A DNA stretch of 10,860 nt from DASWVC01 sp036401335 (GCA_036401335.1 DASWVC010000088.1:1-10860); one strand, 5' to 3'. Counted from the stretch's first letter, positions 1 to 6,496 are shown. Numbers and translations are program-made. The notes: generated from the letters alone by a model not told the origin.

Positions 1-875
1 TGCAGCGTTTTGGACGAACCGAGCCGTTCAAACTCACCGGTCTCCAAGACCCGGAGCATTTTTGCCTGCTGGACCGGGGTCAGGTTGGCGATCTCGTCAA
101 GGAAAAGGGTGCCTTGGTCGGCCAGTTCGAAGCGGCCCACGCGGTCCGCCCGCGCGTCCGTAAACGCGCCTTTCACGTGGCCGAACATTTCACTTTCGAA
201 CAGGGTGTCTGGCAACCCGCCCATGTTCACGCTGACAAAGGCGGTCGGCCCCCGGGCCGACAACTGGTGAATCCGTCGTGCTGCCACCCCCTTGCCGGTG
301 CCGTTTTCGCCGGTAATCAACACATTGGCATCGGAAGGCGCCACTTGACGGATCATGCTTTCCACCCGGCGCATGGTCGGGGAGGTTGCCACCAGGTCCG
401 GTTCCGCAGCGACGGCGCGGCGCAGGCCCTGGTTCTCGGCCTCAAGCTGCGCGTGCCGCCGAAGGGCTCGTCGCAGCTGCATCTGGGTCCGCAGGATGGA
501 CAGCAACCGTTCGTTCTCCCAGGGTTTTTCCAGGAAATCCCGGGCGCCGCGGTGCATGGCCTCGACCGCGAGGCGAACAGAGCCGTAGGCAGTCATCACC
601 ACAATGCTCAGGCCCGGGTCAAGCTGTGCCACCTGGGGAAGCAGTTCGAGGCCGCCCGCTCCCGTCGTCTCGCGCGCGTCGAAGTTCATGTCCATGAGAA
701 GCAGATCGAAACTTTCTGCCCGGACAAGCGCGAGGACGCGTCCGGGCGAATCAACGGTCACCGTGGCGTACCCTTCGGCTGAACAGATGAAGCTGAGAGC
801 ACCCCGGACATCCTCCTGGTCGTCAGCAATCAGGATTCTTGGCGCGACATCCCGCATGGTCGGGAGAATAGCCAT
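1..875 (-). CDS. Sigma-54-dependent response regulator (NtrC/AtoC type), 3' end cut by window edge
   Basis: Reading the minus strand from ATG at 875 gives 291 residues that run off the left edge. Residues about 12-125 form a receiver domain: acidic pair D18/D19, phospho-acceptor D62 in LLLMDMNFD, T95 in VVMTAYG and K117 in FLEKPW. A helical linker (about 128-155) leads to a sigma-54 AAA+ domain with Walker A GENGTGKG (189-196), the sigma-54 contact loop as GAFTDA (236-241; the usual form is GAFTGA) and Walker B TLFLDEI (256-262). The C-terminal part, expected to hold a Fis-type DNA-binding helix-turn-helix, lies outside the window. Family role: when phosphorylated, it hydrolyses ATP to open sigma-54 RNA polymerase promoters. 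No histidine kinase is visible here; the gene follows the RsbW-like gene by 62 bases and is probably in the same operon. No strong Shine-Dalgarno lies before 875, so ATG at M7 is an alternative start. Confidence 0.93.
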   Translation of the reverse strand, partial: MAILPTMRDVAPRILIADDQEDVRGALSFICSAEGYATVTVDSPGRVLALVRAESFDLLLMDMNFDARETTGAGGLELLPQVAQLDPGLSIVVMTAYGSVRLAVEAMHRGARDFLEKPWENERLLSILRTQMQLRRALRRHAQLEAENQGLRRAVAAEPDLVATSPTMRRVESMIRQVAPSDANVLITGENGTGKGVAARRIHQLSARGPTAFVSVNMGGLPDTLFESEMFGHVKGAFTDARADRVGRFELADQGTLFLDEIANLTPVQQAKMLRVLETGEFERLGSSKTL

Positions 876-937
876 GAGCAGGGCGAGAGTCCATCCTTCT
901 CCATGCTTCCGGCCGCGAACCGGACCCGCCGACCCTT

Positions 938-1393
938 CTAGGCCATGGCCGGGGACCGAGCCACGGCGTGTTCCTTGCCCAGGTGCTTGGTAAGGACGAG
1001 CAAAGTGCCGCGCTGCCTCCGGTGGTAGTCCACTTGATCGAAGGCGTGGCGGATCAGGTGCATGCCCAGGCCGCCCGGACGAAGGTTGTCTAAAGTGCGG
1101 CCTCCCTGGGCCGTGCGTGAGCCCTGGGTGGTACCGTCAAAGCCCACGCCGAAATCGCGCAGCCGAAAACGGACCCCGCCGCTTGGGCAGGTTTCCAACG
1201 ACAACCGGATCGGCTGATCATCCGCCAGCTGGTACGCATGCCGGATGATGTTTGTGCAGGCTTCGTCAACCCCGAGAACCATCAAATCGATTTCCTTGGC
1301 CGTAAAAGGCCGTTCATGAAGAAACTGGCGCACGCAGTGCCGCACCAGCCCGAGGTTGGCTGGATGGCTGGCAAAATCGATCATCTTCTTCAT
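938..1393 (-). CDS. RsbW/SpoIIAB-like ATP-binding protein (HATPase_c_2 family)
   Basis: This 151-residue GHKL-fold protein has the N box EACTN (44-48, followed by IIRHAY), the G1 box LRDFGVGFD (78-86) and the G2 box GGLGMHLI (107-114). Length and layout match stand-alone anti-sigma-factor kinases of the RsbW type, which bind a partner protein and phosphorylate a STAS antagonist on Ser/Thr. It has no transmembrane or sensor part and should be cytoplasmic. Its ATG overlaps the stop of the preceding phosphatase-like gene in an ATGA junction (1390-1393), so the two are probably translationally coupled. In classic partner-switching loci a STAS protein and a sigma factor stand beside it; none is visible here, and the next gene is a sigma-54 activator instead. 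Its target is therefore unknown. The family call is firm; calling it an anti-sigma factor is inference. Confidence 0.9.
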   Translation of the reverse strand: MKKMIDFASHPANLGLVRHCVRQFLHERPFTAKEIDLMVLGVDEACTNIIRHAYQLADDQPIRLSLETCPSGGVRFRLRDFGVGFDGTTQGSRTAQGGRTLDNLRPGGLGMHLIRHAFDQVDYHRRQRGTLLVLTKHLGKEHAVARSPAMA

Positions 1394-1854
1394 TTCAAGC
1401 CGACTGCTAAAATCGTGAGGTCATCGTGGGGCGCCACATCGCCCCGGTGTGTCGTCTCCTCCATCGTCAGTGCTTCAACCAGGTTTTTTGCCCCTTCCAA
1501 CGGCCGGGTCAAAACCGCCAGGACCCGGTTCAGAGCGAAAGGTTCCCGTGCGCCATTAAACGATTCCACCAAACCGTCCGTATAGAAAATCGCGTGGTCG
1601 CCAGGCAACAGATTGATCTGATTTGCGGGAAACTCAAGCCCGGGAACCACCTCGTAAAAATCGCCCGCTACCTCCCGCGCCGGCCGGTAATGGACGGCCA
1701 GCGACAGCAGGTCGGTCGACGGCAGAATGTCCGGCAGCAGTTCGCGGAGATCTTTGATGGCATTGATGAGGGCGCTGACTTTTACCAGGCCTTTGTAAAG
1801 GACCAGGGAACGCCTCAGGTCATCTAGCTCGAAGCTGGTGCCGCGGTCCGTCAT
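1390..1854 (-). CDS. Truncated SpoIIE/RsbU-type PP2C phosphatase relative with internal in-frame losses
   Basis: The 154-residue product aligns by eye to GAF-SpoIIE phosphatases only in pieces. Residues 18-44 (LYKGLVKVSALINAIKDL and on) look like the start of a GAF sensor domain. Residues 45-69 (AVHYRPAREVAGDFYEV inside) are the start of the PP2C domain. Residues 71-154 (LLPGDHAIFYTDGLVES, then DDLTILAV) are its end. The rest of the GAF domain and the PP2C core, including the GDV-x-GHG motif that supplies metal ligands, are absent, yet the frame is open throughout. Relatives normally exceed 350 residues. Phosphatase activity is doubtful: it may be a degenerate gene kept in frame, or a scaffold for the RsbW-like protein encoded next. 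The start at 1854 is chosen because the family-like sequence begins there; ATG at 1926, with AAAGG 5 bases upstream, would add 24 residues of unlike composition. Confidence 0.75.
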   Translation of the reverse strand: MTDRGTSFELDDLRRSLVLYKGLVKVSALINAIKDLRELLPDILPSTDLLSLAVHYRPAREVAGDFYEVVPGLEFPANQINLLPGDHAIFYTDGLVESFNGAREPFALNRVLAVLTRPLEGAKNLVEALTMEETTHRGDVAPHDDLTILAVGLK

Positions 1855-2030
1855 GGCAGGATAAGGTATCGAACCGCAATGAACACCCCTCGGCGCCAAT
1901 GAATGCCACTGAGCAGCATTTTTCATTGAGGCCTTTCGGGAGACAGTACAAATTCTTTGCCGGTAAGCTGCCGAGCATTCCAGAAATCCACCGCGATGAA
2001 CAGCGCCAAACCGCAACGGACAACGATGAA

Positions 2031-2037
2031 AAGGGGG
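2031..2037 (+). promoter_or_regulatory. Ribosome binding site of the secreted PepSY-like protein gene
   Basis: AAGGGGG sits 5 bases before ATG at 2043. The reading frame is open further upstream (another ATG at 1899), but only the 2043 start has this site and leaves a signal peptide at the N terminus, so it decides the start. Confidence 0.7.
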
Positions 2038-2042
2038 AACTC

Positions 2043-2927
2043 ATGAAATCTGCAGCGATCACTGGCCTGGCATGGTTCGGGATGATCATTCTGGTCTCGG
2101 CCCAGGATACCGCGTACAAAGCCTTGAAAGCCGTAGGAACCCAGCGCGGAGAAAAGTCGCTTACTCGCATCCTGTCGATTTCGGGGCGGTCCGGTCACCC
2201 GCAACCGCTTGACTGGTCGGTGCTCGTGGACGATGCGAGCGCGCGCGGCGGTGTCCGTGAGTTCGACGTGGTTGCGGGCGAGATCAGCGCAGAACGCACC
2301 CCGGTGAAGACTTCGCTCCCAAAACCGATCGACCTGGCTTCCTTGAACGTCGATTCGGATGGAGCGTTCGGGTTGGCCGAAGCGGAAGCGCGACGTCAAC
2401 ACGTCGGGTTCGACAACGTCGATTACACCCTTTCTTCCGACGTTGTTTCGGGTGCTCCGGTCTGGACCTTGCAACTGCTGGACAGCGAACAACGTCCAGT
2501 CGGTCTGTTGAGGCTTTCGGCCGATACCGGCGAGGTGCTGAACGATCAGAACTGGGCGGCCGTTCCTGAACCCGAGAGGCGGGCACCCGTCACCCGTTCT
2601 GGCGAAGGCAGCGGCTACGTGCAGGAATCACGCCCGCACACCGCCCTGCGCCGGGATCATGAGGACGATGACGACAACGATGATGCCGACCGTCATCCCG
2701 ACGAACCCTTGGTCAACAAGGCCCACCGTTATGGCGAGACCGTCGCTCATTTCGGCGCTTCCGTGGTCGGAAAAACGGAGCGGGCCGCCCGTCGCGTGGG
2801 CGGCTGGTTCCAGAAAAAGTTTACCGGCACCGATACCATCTCGCCGGAATCCCCAGATAACCTCGACGCCCCTCCGACAACTTCCGACCCCTACAGCCGG
2901 CCCGTCCAACCGGTGCCGACGGAGTAG
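2043..2927 (+). CDS. Secreted PepSY-like protein of unknown function
   Basis: The 294-residue protein opens with a signal peptide (KS, then hydrophobic AAITGLAWFGMIILVSA, probable cleavage near SA-QD at 20/21), so it is exported. Residues about 108-168 resemble a PepSY-like unit: a helix with LAEAEARRQHVG, then strands ending in LRLSADTGEVL, the usual closing pattern of such domains. An acidic run HEDDDDNDDAD (206-216) follows, then a basic amphipathic stretch (about 224-262) with GWFQKKF near its end, and a Pro/Thr/Ser-rich tail. No catalytic motif is seen. The gene is divergent from the signalling operon (188 bases between starts) and convergent with the membrane protein gene at 3175-3633. 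PepSY-type domains are generally thought to inhibit or anchor, but no partner is evident. The PepSY call is by eye and moderate; the function is unknown. Confidence 0.75.
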   Translation: MKSAAITGLAWFGMIILVSAQDTAYKALKAVGTQRGEKSLTRILSISGRSGHPQPLDWSVLVDDASARGGVREFDVVAGEISAERTPVKTSLPKPIDLASLNVDSDGAFGLAEAEARRQHVGFDNVDYTLSSDVVSGAPVWTLQLLDSEQRPVGLLRLSADTGEVLNDQNWAAVPEPERRAPVTRSGEGSGYVQESRPHTALRRDHEDDDDNDDADRHPDEPLVNKAHRYGETVAHFGASVVGKTERAARRVGGWFQKKFTGTDTISPESPDNLDAPPTTSDPYSRPVQPVPTE

Positions 2928-2940
2928 AGGAATGTGTCGG

Positions 2941-3012
2941 CGTATCGGGGTAACCGCGTGTCGGGGTGGGGGGCCGGTAGGTCGGCGTGCCCGGTAAAAA
3001 GACGTGCCCGGT
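2941..3012. repeat. Short imperfect direct repeats in the intergenic region
   Basis: CGTATCGGGGT (2941-2951) recurs as CGTGTCGGGGT (2957-2967), and CGTGCCCGGT occurs at 2986-2995 and again at 3003-3012. Spacings are 16 and 17 bases. They directly precede the large inverted repeat and may be the degenerate outer part of the same element. Confidence 0.55.
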
Positions 3013-3013
3013 C

Positions 3014-3155
3014 GGGTCGGCGGTCCCTCGCCGCCCGGGGTACCGGGGTGGAAGCAGATTGCGGGTCAGGCCCCGTCCGGTAGGGGAGCTTGTCCCCAAG
3101 CGCCCCGGACTCAACGCCGTCGCTTACCATCCGGTCGGCGAGGGACCGCCGACCC
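3014..3155. repeat. Intergenic inverted-repeat element, copy 1 (20-bp perfect arms)
   Basis: The arm at 3014-3033 is the exact reverse complement of the arm at 3136-3155 (20 of 20). With one mismatch (3034/3135) pairing extends inward to 3038/3131, giving 24 of 25 pairs. Inside lies a nested hairpin: GTCCGG (3075-3080) pairs with CCGGAC (3105-3110), and GGGGA (3083-3087) pairs with TCCCC (3093-3097) around a 5-base loop. The whole could fold as a long cruciform or RNA hairpin between two convergent genes. It has no T-tract, so it is not a typical intrinsic terminator, though it could act as a bidirectional stop or mRNA stabiliser. A related copy lies near 10701-10790, which suggests a dispersed REP/MITE-like family. 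Confidence 0.8.
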
Positions 3156-3174
3156 TACCGCCCTTCGGGGTGGC

Positions 3175-3633
3175 TCAGTGCCTCAGCAACGGGCGCCACC
3201 AGGGAATGCCGGCGAGCATCAAGAGCAGGCTGGCACCATACCAGAGGGCGATGGACCGATGTTTGGCGCCGTCGCGTGTTTGATGGCGGAGGCTAAGTTT
3301 CCCGAAATGGACCGCTCCTACGGCCAGGACCATGAGCAGGGAATGTTCCATCCCAAAAAAGCGGGTTTCGCGTGCCTGCATGGCGGCAGTAAAATCGGTA
3401 AACAGGGCGCGTGAAAGCGGACTCAGCCCAAGGTACAACGCCAGGCCGATGATCAGTTGAACGTCCATCACAATCACGCCGATGGAGACGGAACGGGCGC
3501 TCAGGGCGGTCCAAGGCTTGCGGGAGAGCCAGCCTTGAAAGGCCAAGCCGGCTGCGAACAAAATCCCAAGCAGGGCAACCCAGCGCCAGGCATTGTGGAG
3601 CGCGAGAACGGGAGGGTAGAGTTGGTTAAACAC
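3175..3633 (-). CDS. Four-helix integral membrane protein, function unknown
   Basis: The 152-residue protein has four predicted membrane segments (about 10-33, 48-70, 96-112 and 127-145) and almost no soluble part. Conserved-looking polar positions include H13, W18, D57 in MDVQL, R91 with H97 in RFFGMEH, H109, K124/H125 in AKHR, and the tail IPWWRPLLR. The pattern recalls small membrane proteins of unknown function sometimes labelled cytochrome-b-like; the buried histidines could bind haem, but that is speculation. The start is GTG at 3633 with no convincing Shine-Dalgarno; no better start keeps the first helix. It follows pyrC by 55 bases on the same strand and may be the last gene of that transcript, though nothing links it to pyrimidine synthesis. 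The inverted-repeat element lies just past its 3' end. Confidence 0.75.
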   Translation of the reverse strand: MFNQLYPPVLALHNAWRWVALLGILFAAGLAFQGWLSRKPWTALSARSVSIGVIVMDVQLIIGLALYLGLSPLSRALFTDFTAAMQARETRFFGMEHSLLMVLAVGAVHFGKLSLRHQTRDGAKHRSIALWYGASLLLMLAGIPWWRPLLRH

Positions 3634-3669
3634 GTTCTAAATCCGAAAAAGAACTAACAGGAATTACAA

Positions 3670-3689
3670 TTCACTGCTGTTCACTGCTT
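3670..3689. repeat. Tandem 10-mer pair at the end of pyrC
   Basis: TTCACTGCTG (3670-3679) is followed directly by TTCACTGCTT (3680-3689), one mismatch. The pair sits at and just past the pyrC stop codon. No function is evident. Confidence 0.5.
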
Positions 3690-4960
3690 CAGAGTCTCCA
3701 GACGGTTCTACCGGCCACGATGGTCCGGACGGCGCGGCCTTTCAATTCCCAGCCGTCAAACGGGGAATTACGGGATTTCGAAAGGCCGTTCTTCACGTGG
3801 TACACCCATTCAAGGTCAGGGTTAATTAACGTGACGTCGGCGGCTGCTCCGACCGTCAAGGTGCCTTTTGGCAGGCGCAGCAGGCTGGCGGGGTTGGCCG
3901 TGTACATTTCAATGAGGCGTTGGAGCCCGATGGCCTGACGGCGATGGACCAGAACGGTGCAGAAAAGGCTGAACTCGGTTTCCAGGCCGATAATGCCGAA
4001 CGGGGCCTGGTCGAACTCCACTTCTTTCTCGAAGTGGGCATGCGGGGCGTGATCGCTGGCGAGGATCGAGATGGTGTTGTCCGCAACGGCCTCAATCAAG
4101 GCATCAATGTCCGCCTCCGTCCGCAGTGGCGGGTTCATTTTGTAGTTGGTGTCGAAGGTGGCGATCCTCTCGTCGGTCAAAGCAATGTGGTGAGGGCAGA
4201 TTTCACCGGAAAGGGCAATGCCGCGGCGTCTTGCCTCCCGCAGCAGCCGGACGCTTCCCGCGGACGTCAGGTGCTGACAATGGATTTGGGTGCCGCAAAG
4301 TTCTGCCAGGAGCAGGTTGCGCATCACGACGAGTTCTTCCCCGGCGCGCGGCCAGCCCGGCAGGCCCAGGATGGTGCTCCAGCGTCCTTCGTGCATGACG
4401 CCGTCGCCGACCAGGAAATAATCCTGGCAGTGATCAAGGACGGTGACGTCGAACATCCGGGCATACTCGACGGCGCGCCTCATCAATTCATGGTTCTGCA
4501 CGCAGCGGCCATCGTCAGTGATGGCCACAACGCCCGCCTGCACCATGGAACCGATGGGGGCCATTTCCTCGCCGGCCAACCCTTTCGTGATCGCGCCGGT
4601 CGCATAGACATTCACCGGGGCAACCTGACGAGCCCGGTCCAACACCCAGGCCACACTGCTCGGATTGTCGAGCGGCGGGTTTGTGTTGGGCATGCAGACA
4701 ATGGACGTGAACCCGCCGGCGGCGGCCGCTGTGGCCCCGGTTTCGATGGTTTCTTTGTGAGCCTGACCCGGTTCCCGCAGGTGCACGTGCAGGTCGATCA
4801 ACCCGGGAGCCACGATCAGCCCGGAGGCGTCGATCGCTTCGAGGGGCGGCGCCGGCGGTTCTGCGACGATCCGACCGTCCTGAATGAACAGGTCGGCCAT
4901 TTCGTCCCGGTGGTTGGCCGGATCGATTACCCGGCCGTGTTGAATCACCACGTTGGTCAT
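3689..4960 (-). CDS. pyrC: Dihydroorotase (class I)
   Basis: The enzyme cyclises carbamoyl-aspartate to dihydroorotate, step three of UMP synthesis, in the cytoplasm. The 423-residue length fits the family. Zinc and catalytic residues are in place: H58 and H60 in GLIDLHVHLREPG, bridging D150 in ITDDGR, H177 in VLDHCQD, H230 in IHCQHLTSAGS and catalytic D303 in LASDHAPH, plus the substrate motif PNTNPP (91-96). The metal-dependent hydrolase core ends with GTLTVGAAADVTLI (367-380). It looks like a catalytically complete type rather than a PyrC' pseudo-enzyme. The start at 4960 is chosen over ATG at 4987 because GGAAG (4966-4970) stands 5 bases before it, the family N terminus begins there, and it forms an ATGA overlap with the pyrB stop (4957-4960), which implies translational coupling. 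Confidence 0.97.
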   Translation of the reverse strand: MTNVVIQHGRVIDPANHRDEMADLFIQDGRIVAEPPAPPLEAIDASGLIVAPGLIDLHVHLREPGQAHKETIETGATAAAAGGFTSIVCMPNTNPPLDNPSSVAWVLDRARQVAPVNVYATGAITKGLAGEEMAPIGSMVQAGVVAITDDGRCVQNHELMRRAVEYARMFDVTVLDHCQDYFLVGDGVMHEGRWSTILGLPGWPRAGEELVVMRNLLLAELCGTQIHCQHLTSAGSVRLLREARRRGIALSGEICPHHIALTDERIATFDTNYKMNPPLRTEADIDALIEAVADNTISILASDHAPHAHFEKEVEFDQAPFGIIGLETEFSLFCTVLVHRRQAIGLQRLIEMYTANPASLLRLPKGTLTVGAAADVTLINPDLEWVYHVKNGLSKSRNSPFDGWELKGRAVRTIVAGRTVWRL

Positions 4961-5916
4961 TTGGACTTCCGGGCCGCCCCGCTGCAAAGAAACAACACCG
5001 CCATGCGCACCGCGAGCCCGTTGGTCACCTGCTCGAGGATGACGCTCTGGCGGCCGTCGGCTACGTCGCTGTCGATTTCCACCCCACGATTGATCGGGCC
5101 CGGGTGCATCACCAGGCAGCCCGGTTTCAACCGGGCAGCCCGTTCCTTGGTGAGCCCGAAGAAACGAACGTACTCAACCAGGCTGGGGAAGTACTCCTTC
5201 CGTTGCCGTTCGGATTGGATCCGAAGAAGGTTGATGACATCCGCATGTTCCAGGACGTCATCGATGCGGTGCACGACCGCCGCACCGATCTGCTCAAACG
5301 ACCGGGGCACCAGGGTGCTCGGACCGACCAAAATCACTTTCGCCCCTAATTTTTGCAGGGCCCACAGGTTTGAACGCGCCACCCGGCTGAAGAGGATGTC
5401 GCCTACGATCACCACGTTCAGGCCTTCCACTTTCCCAAAATGTTCCCGGATGGTAAACACGTCCAGCAACGCCTGAGTTGGGTGCTCGTGGGCGCCGTCT
5501 CCGGCGTTAATCACGCTTGCGCCCAGCCGTTCCGCGAGAAATTTCGGTGCGCCAGCCGAACCATGCCGCAGCACAATGATGTCGGTGTGCAACGCCTGAA
5601 GATTAAGCGCAGTGTCCTTCAGGGTTTCGCCCTTTTGCAAGCTCGACATGGTCGCCGCGATGTTCACGACGTCAGCACTCAGGCGCATCGCAGCCAGCTC
5701 GAACGAGGTTCGGGTGCGGGTGCTCGGTTCCACGAAAAAATTTACCAGCGTCTTGCCGCGCAGCGCAGGAACCTTCTTGATGTCCCGGCTCCCGACGGTT
5801 TTGAAGGCCAGGGCGGTATCCAGGATGGCCTGGAGCTCCCAAACTTCCAGCTCACGAATGCCCAGCAGATCTTTGCGCCGCCAGCCCCGTGCGGGCTTCA
5901 GGTCGGGCGCGCTCAC
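4957..5916 (-). CDS. pyrB: Aspartate carbamoyltransferase catalytic subunit
   Basis: The enzyme joins carbamoyl phosphate and aspartate to form carbamoyl-aspartate, the committed step of pyrimidine synthesis. The 319-residue length fits the catalytic chain. Signature residues are STRTR (65-69, carbamoyl phosphate loop), QKGETLKD (94-101), HPTQALLD (145-152), LLRIQSERQ (230-238, aspartate loop) and MHPGPINRGVE (270-280). No pyrI regulatory subunit is visible nearby; the adjacent dihydroorotase allows an ATCase-DHOase complex of the kind described in Aquifex, but this cannot be judged from sequence. The start is GTG at 5916, overlapping the pyrR stop by 4 bases (GTGA, 5913-5916), and the gene overlaps pyrC by 4 bases downstream. 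It should be transcribed and coupled with both. Confidence 0.97.
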   Translation of the reverse strand: MSAPDLKPARGWRRKDLLGIRELEVWELQAILDTALAFKTVGSRDIKKVPALRGKTLVNFFVEPSTRTRTSFELAAMRLSADVVNIAATMSSLQKGETLKDTALNLQALHTDIIVLRHGSAGAPKFLAERLGASVINAGDGAHEHPTQALLDVFTIREHFGKVEGLNVVIVGDILFSRVARSNLWALQKLGAKVILVGPSTLVPRSFEQIGAAVVHRIDDVLEHADVINLLRIQSERQRKEYFPSLVEYVRFFGLTKERAARLKPGCLVMHPGPINRGVEIDSDVADGRQSVILEQVTNGLAVRMAVLFLCSGAARKSK

Positions 5917-6458
5917 GTTGCCGATGTCTCCACTCGGACCCCTTCCGGTTCGTCGTCCACGCCTTGCAGTCGGACTTTAACGAGGTCATGGCGGTCGGTG
6001 GTCAGGCAGGTGCCGACGTAATCGGGCCGGATGGGCAACTCGCGGTGACCGCGGTCCACGAGAACCGCAAATTGAATGCGTGCCGGGCGCCCGTAAGAAG
6101 AGATCGCGTCCATCGCTGCCCGGCAGGTGCGCCCGGTAAAGACCACGTCGTCAACCAAGATCAAGGTGTATTCCTCCAGCCGGATGGGCAGTTCCGTGGC
6201 GTGCACGCGCGGCAGCGAGCGGCGCAATTTGAAATCGTCCCGATGCATGGAGACATCCACCACACCGGTCTCCGGTCGTCGGCCCTGCCGTTGTTCCACA
6301 ACGTCCGCCAAGCGCCGGGCCAGTTCATGGCCCCGGAGCGGAATGCCCACAAGCGCGAACCGGGCCGGTGTAGGGTTGTGCTCGAGGATCTCGTCTCCCA
6401 ACCGCTGCAGCGCCCGGGTGATTGCTTCGGCATCGAGGATGAGCGTGGAAGGTGCCAT
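5913..6458 (-). CDS. pyrR: Bifunctional pyrimidine operon regulator / uracil phosphoribosyltransferase
   Basis: PyrR proteins bind UMP and pyr-operon mRNA to lower expression when pyrimidines are plentiful; many also make UMP from uracil and PRPP. The 181-residue product has the type I PRTase fold with the PRPP loop LILVDDVVFTGRT (99-111), the early loop ALVGIPLRG (35-43), a basic middle MHRDDFKLRR (71-80) and the family signature VDRGHRELPIRPDYVG (134-149). It leads the pyrRBC cluster and is coupled to pyrB by a GTGA overlap. GGCGGA about 10 bases before the ATG could be the ribosome site. The 78-base leader has a small hairpin but no clear Bacillus-type antiterminator/terminator pair, so control might act on translation or be lost. 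The family call is firm; the control mode is unknown. Confidence 0.95.
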   Translation of the reverse strand: MAPSTLILDAEAITRALQRLGDEILEHNPTPARFALVGIPLRGHELARRLADVVEQRQGRRPETGVVDVSMHRDDFKLRRSLPRVHATELPIRLEEYTLILVDDVVFTGRTCRAAMDAISSYGRPARIQFAVLVDRGHRELPIRPDYVGTCLTTDRHDLVKVRLQGVDDEPEGVRVETSAT

Positions 6459-6496
6459 GGCAAAGCTATCCGCCCTCGGAATTGGTGCCAGAAACG

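Noticed and set aside
1924..1955. Promoter with TTGAGG and TACAAA for the PepSY-like gene
   Set aside because: Spacing is about 15 and both hexamers are poor matches; not strong enough to list.
1855..2016. Longer N terminus for the phosphatase remnant (ATG at 1926 or 2016)
   Set aside because: The added residues are unlike the family and composition changes; 1926 has a fair ribosome site, so it is kept only as an alternative.
1899..2042. Upstream extension of the PepSY-like protein to ATG at 1899
   Set aside because: The ribosome site and signal peptide place the start at 2043; the extension would bury the signal peptide.
3014..3155. Inverted repeat as a standard rho-independent terminator
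   Set aside because: The arms are about 100 bases apart and no T-tract follows on either strand; it is better described as an intergenic repeat.
2928..3174. CRISPR-like array in the repeated GC-rich region
   Set aside because: The direct repeats are 10-11 bases, imperfect, in two copies each and not evenly spaced with unique spacers.
3920..5476. A 518-codon open frame on the plus strand opposite pyrC and pyrB
   Set aside because: It is antisense to two clearly identified enzymes, spans their junction, and its protein has no family-like pattern; long antisense frames are common in GC-rich coding DNA.
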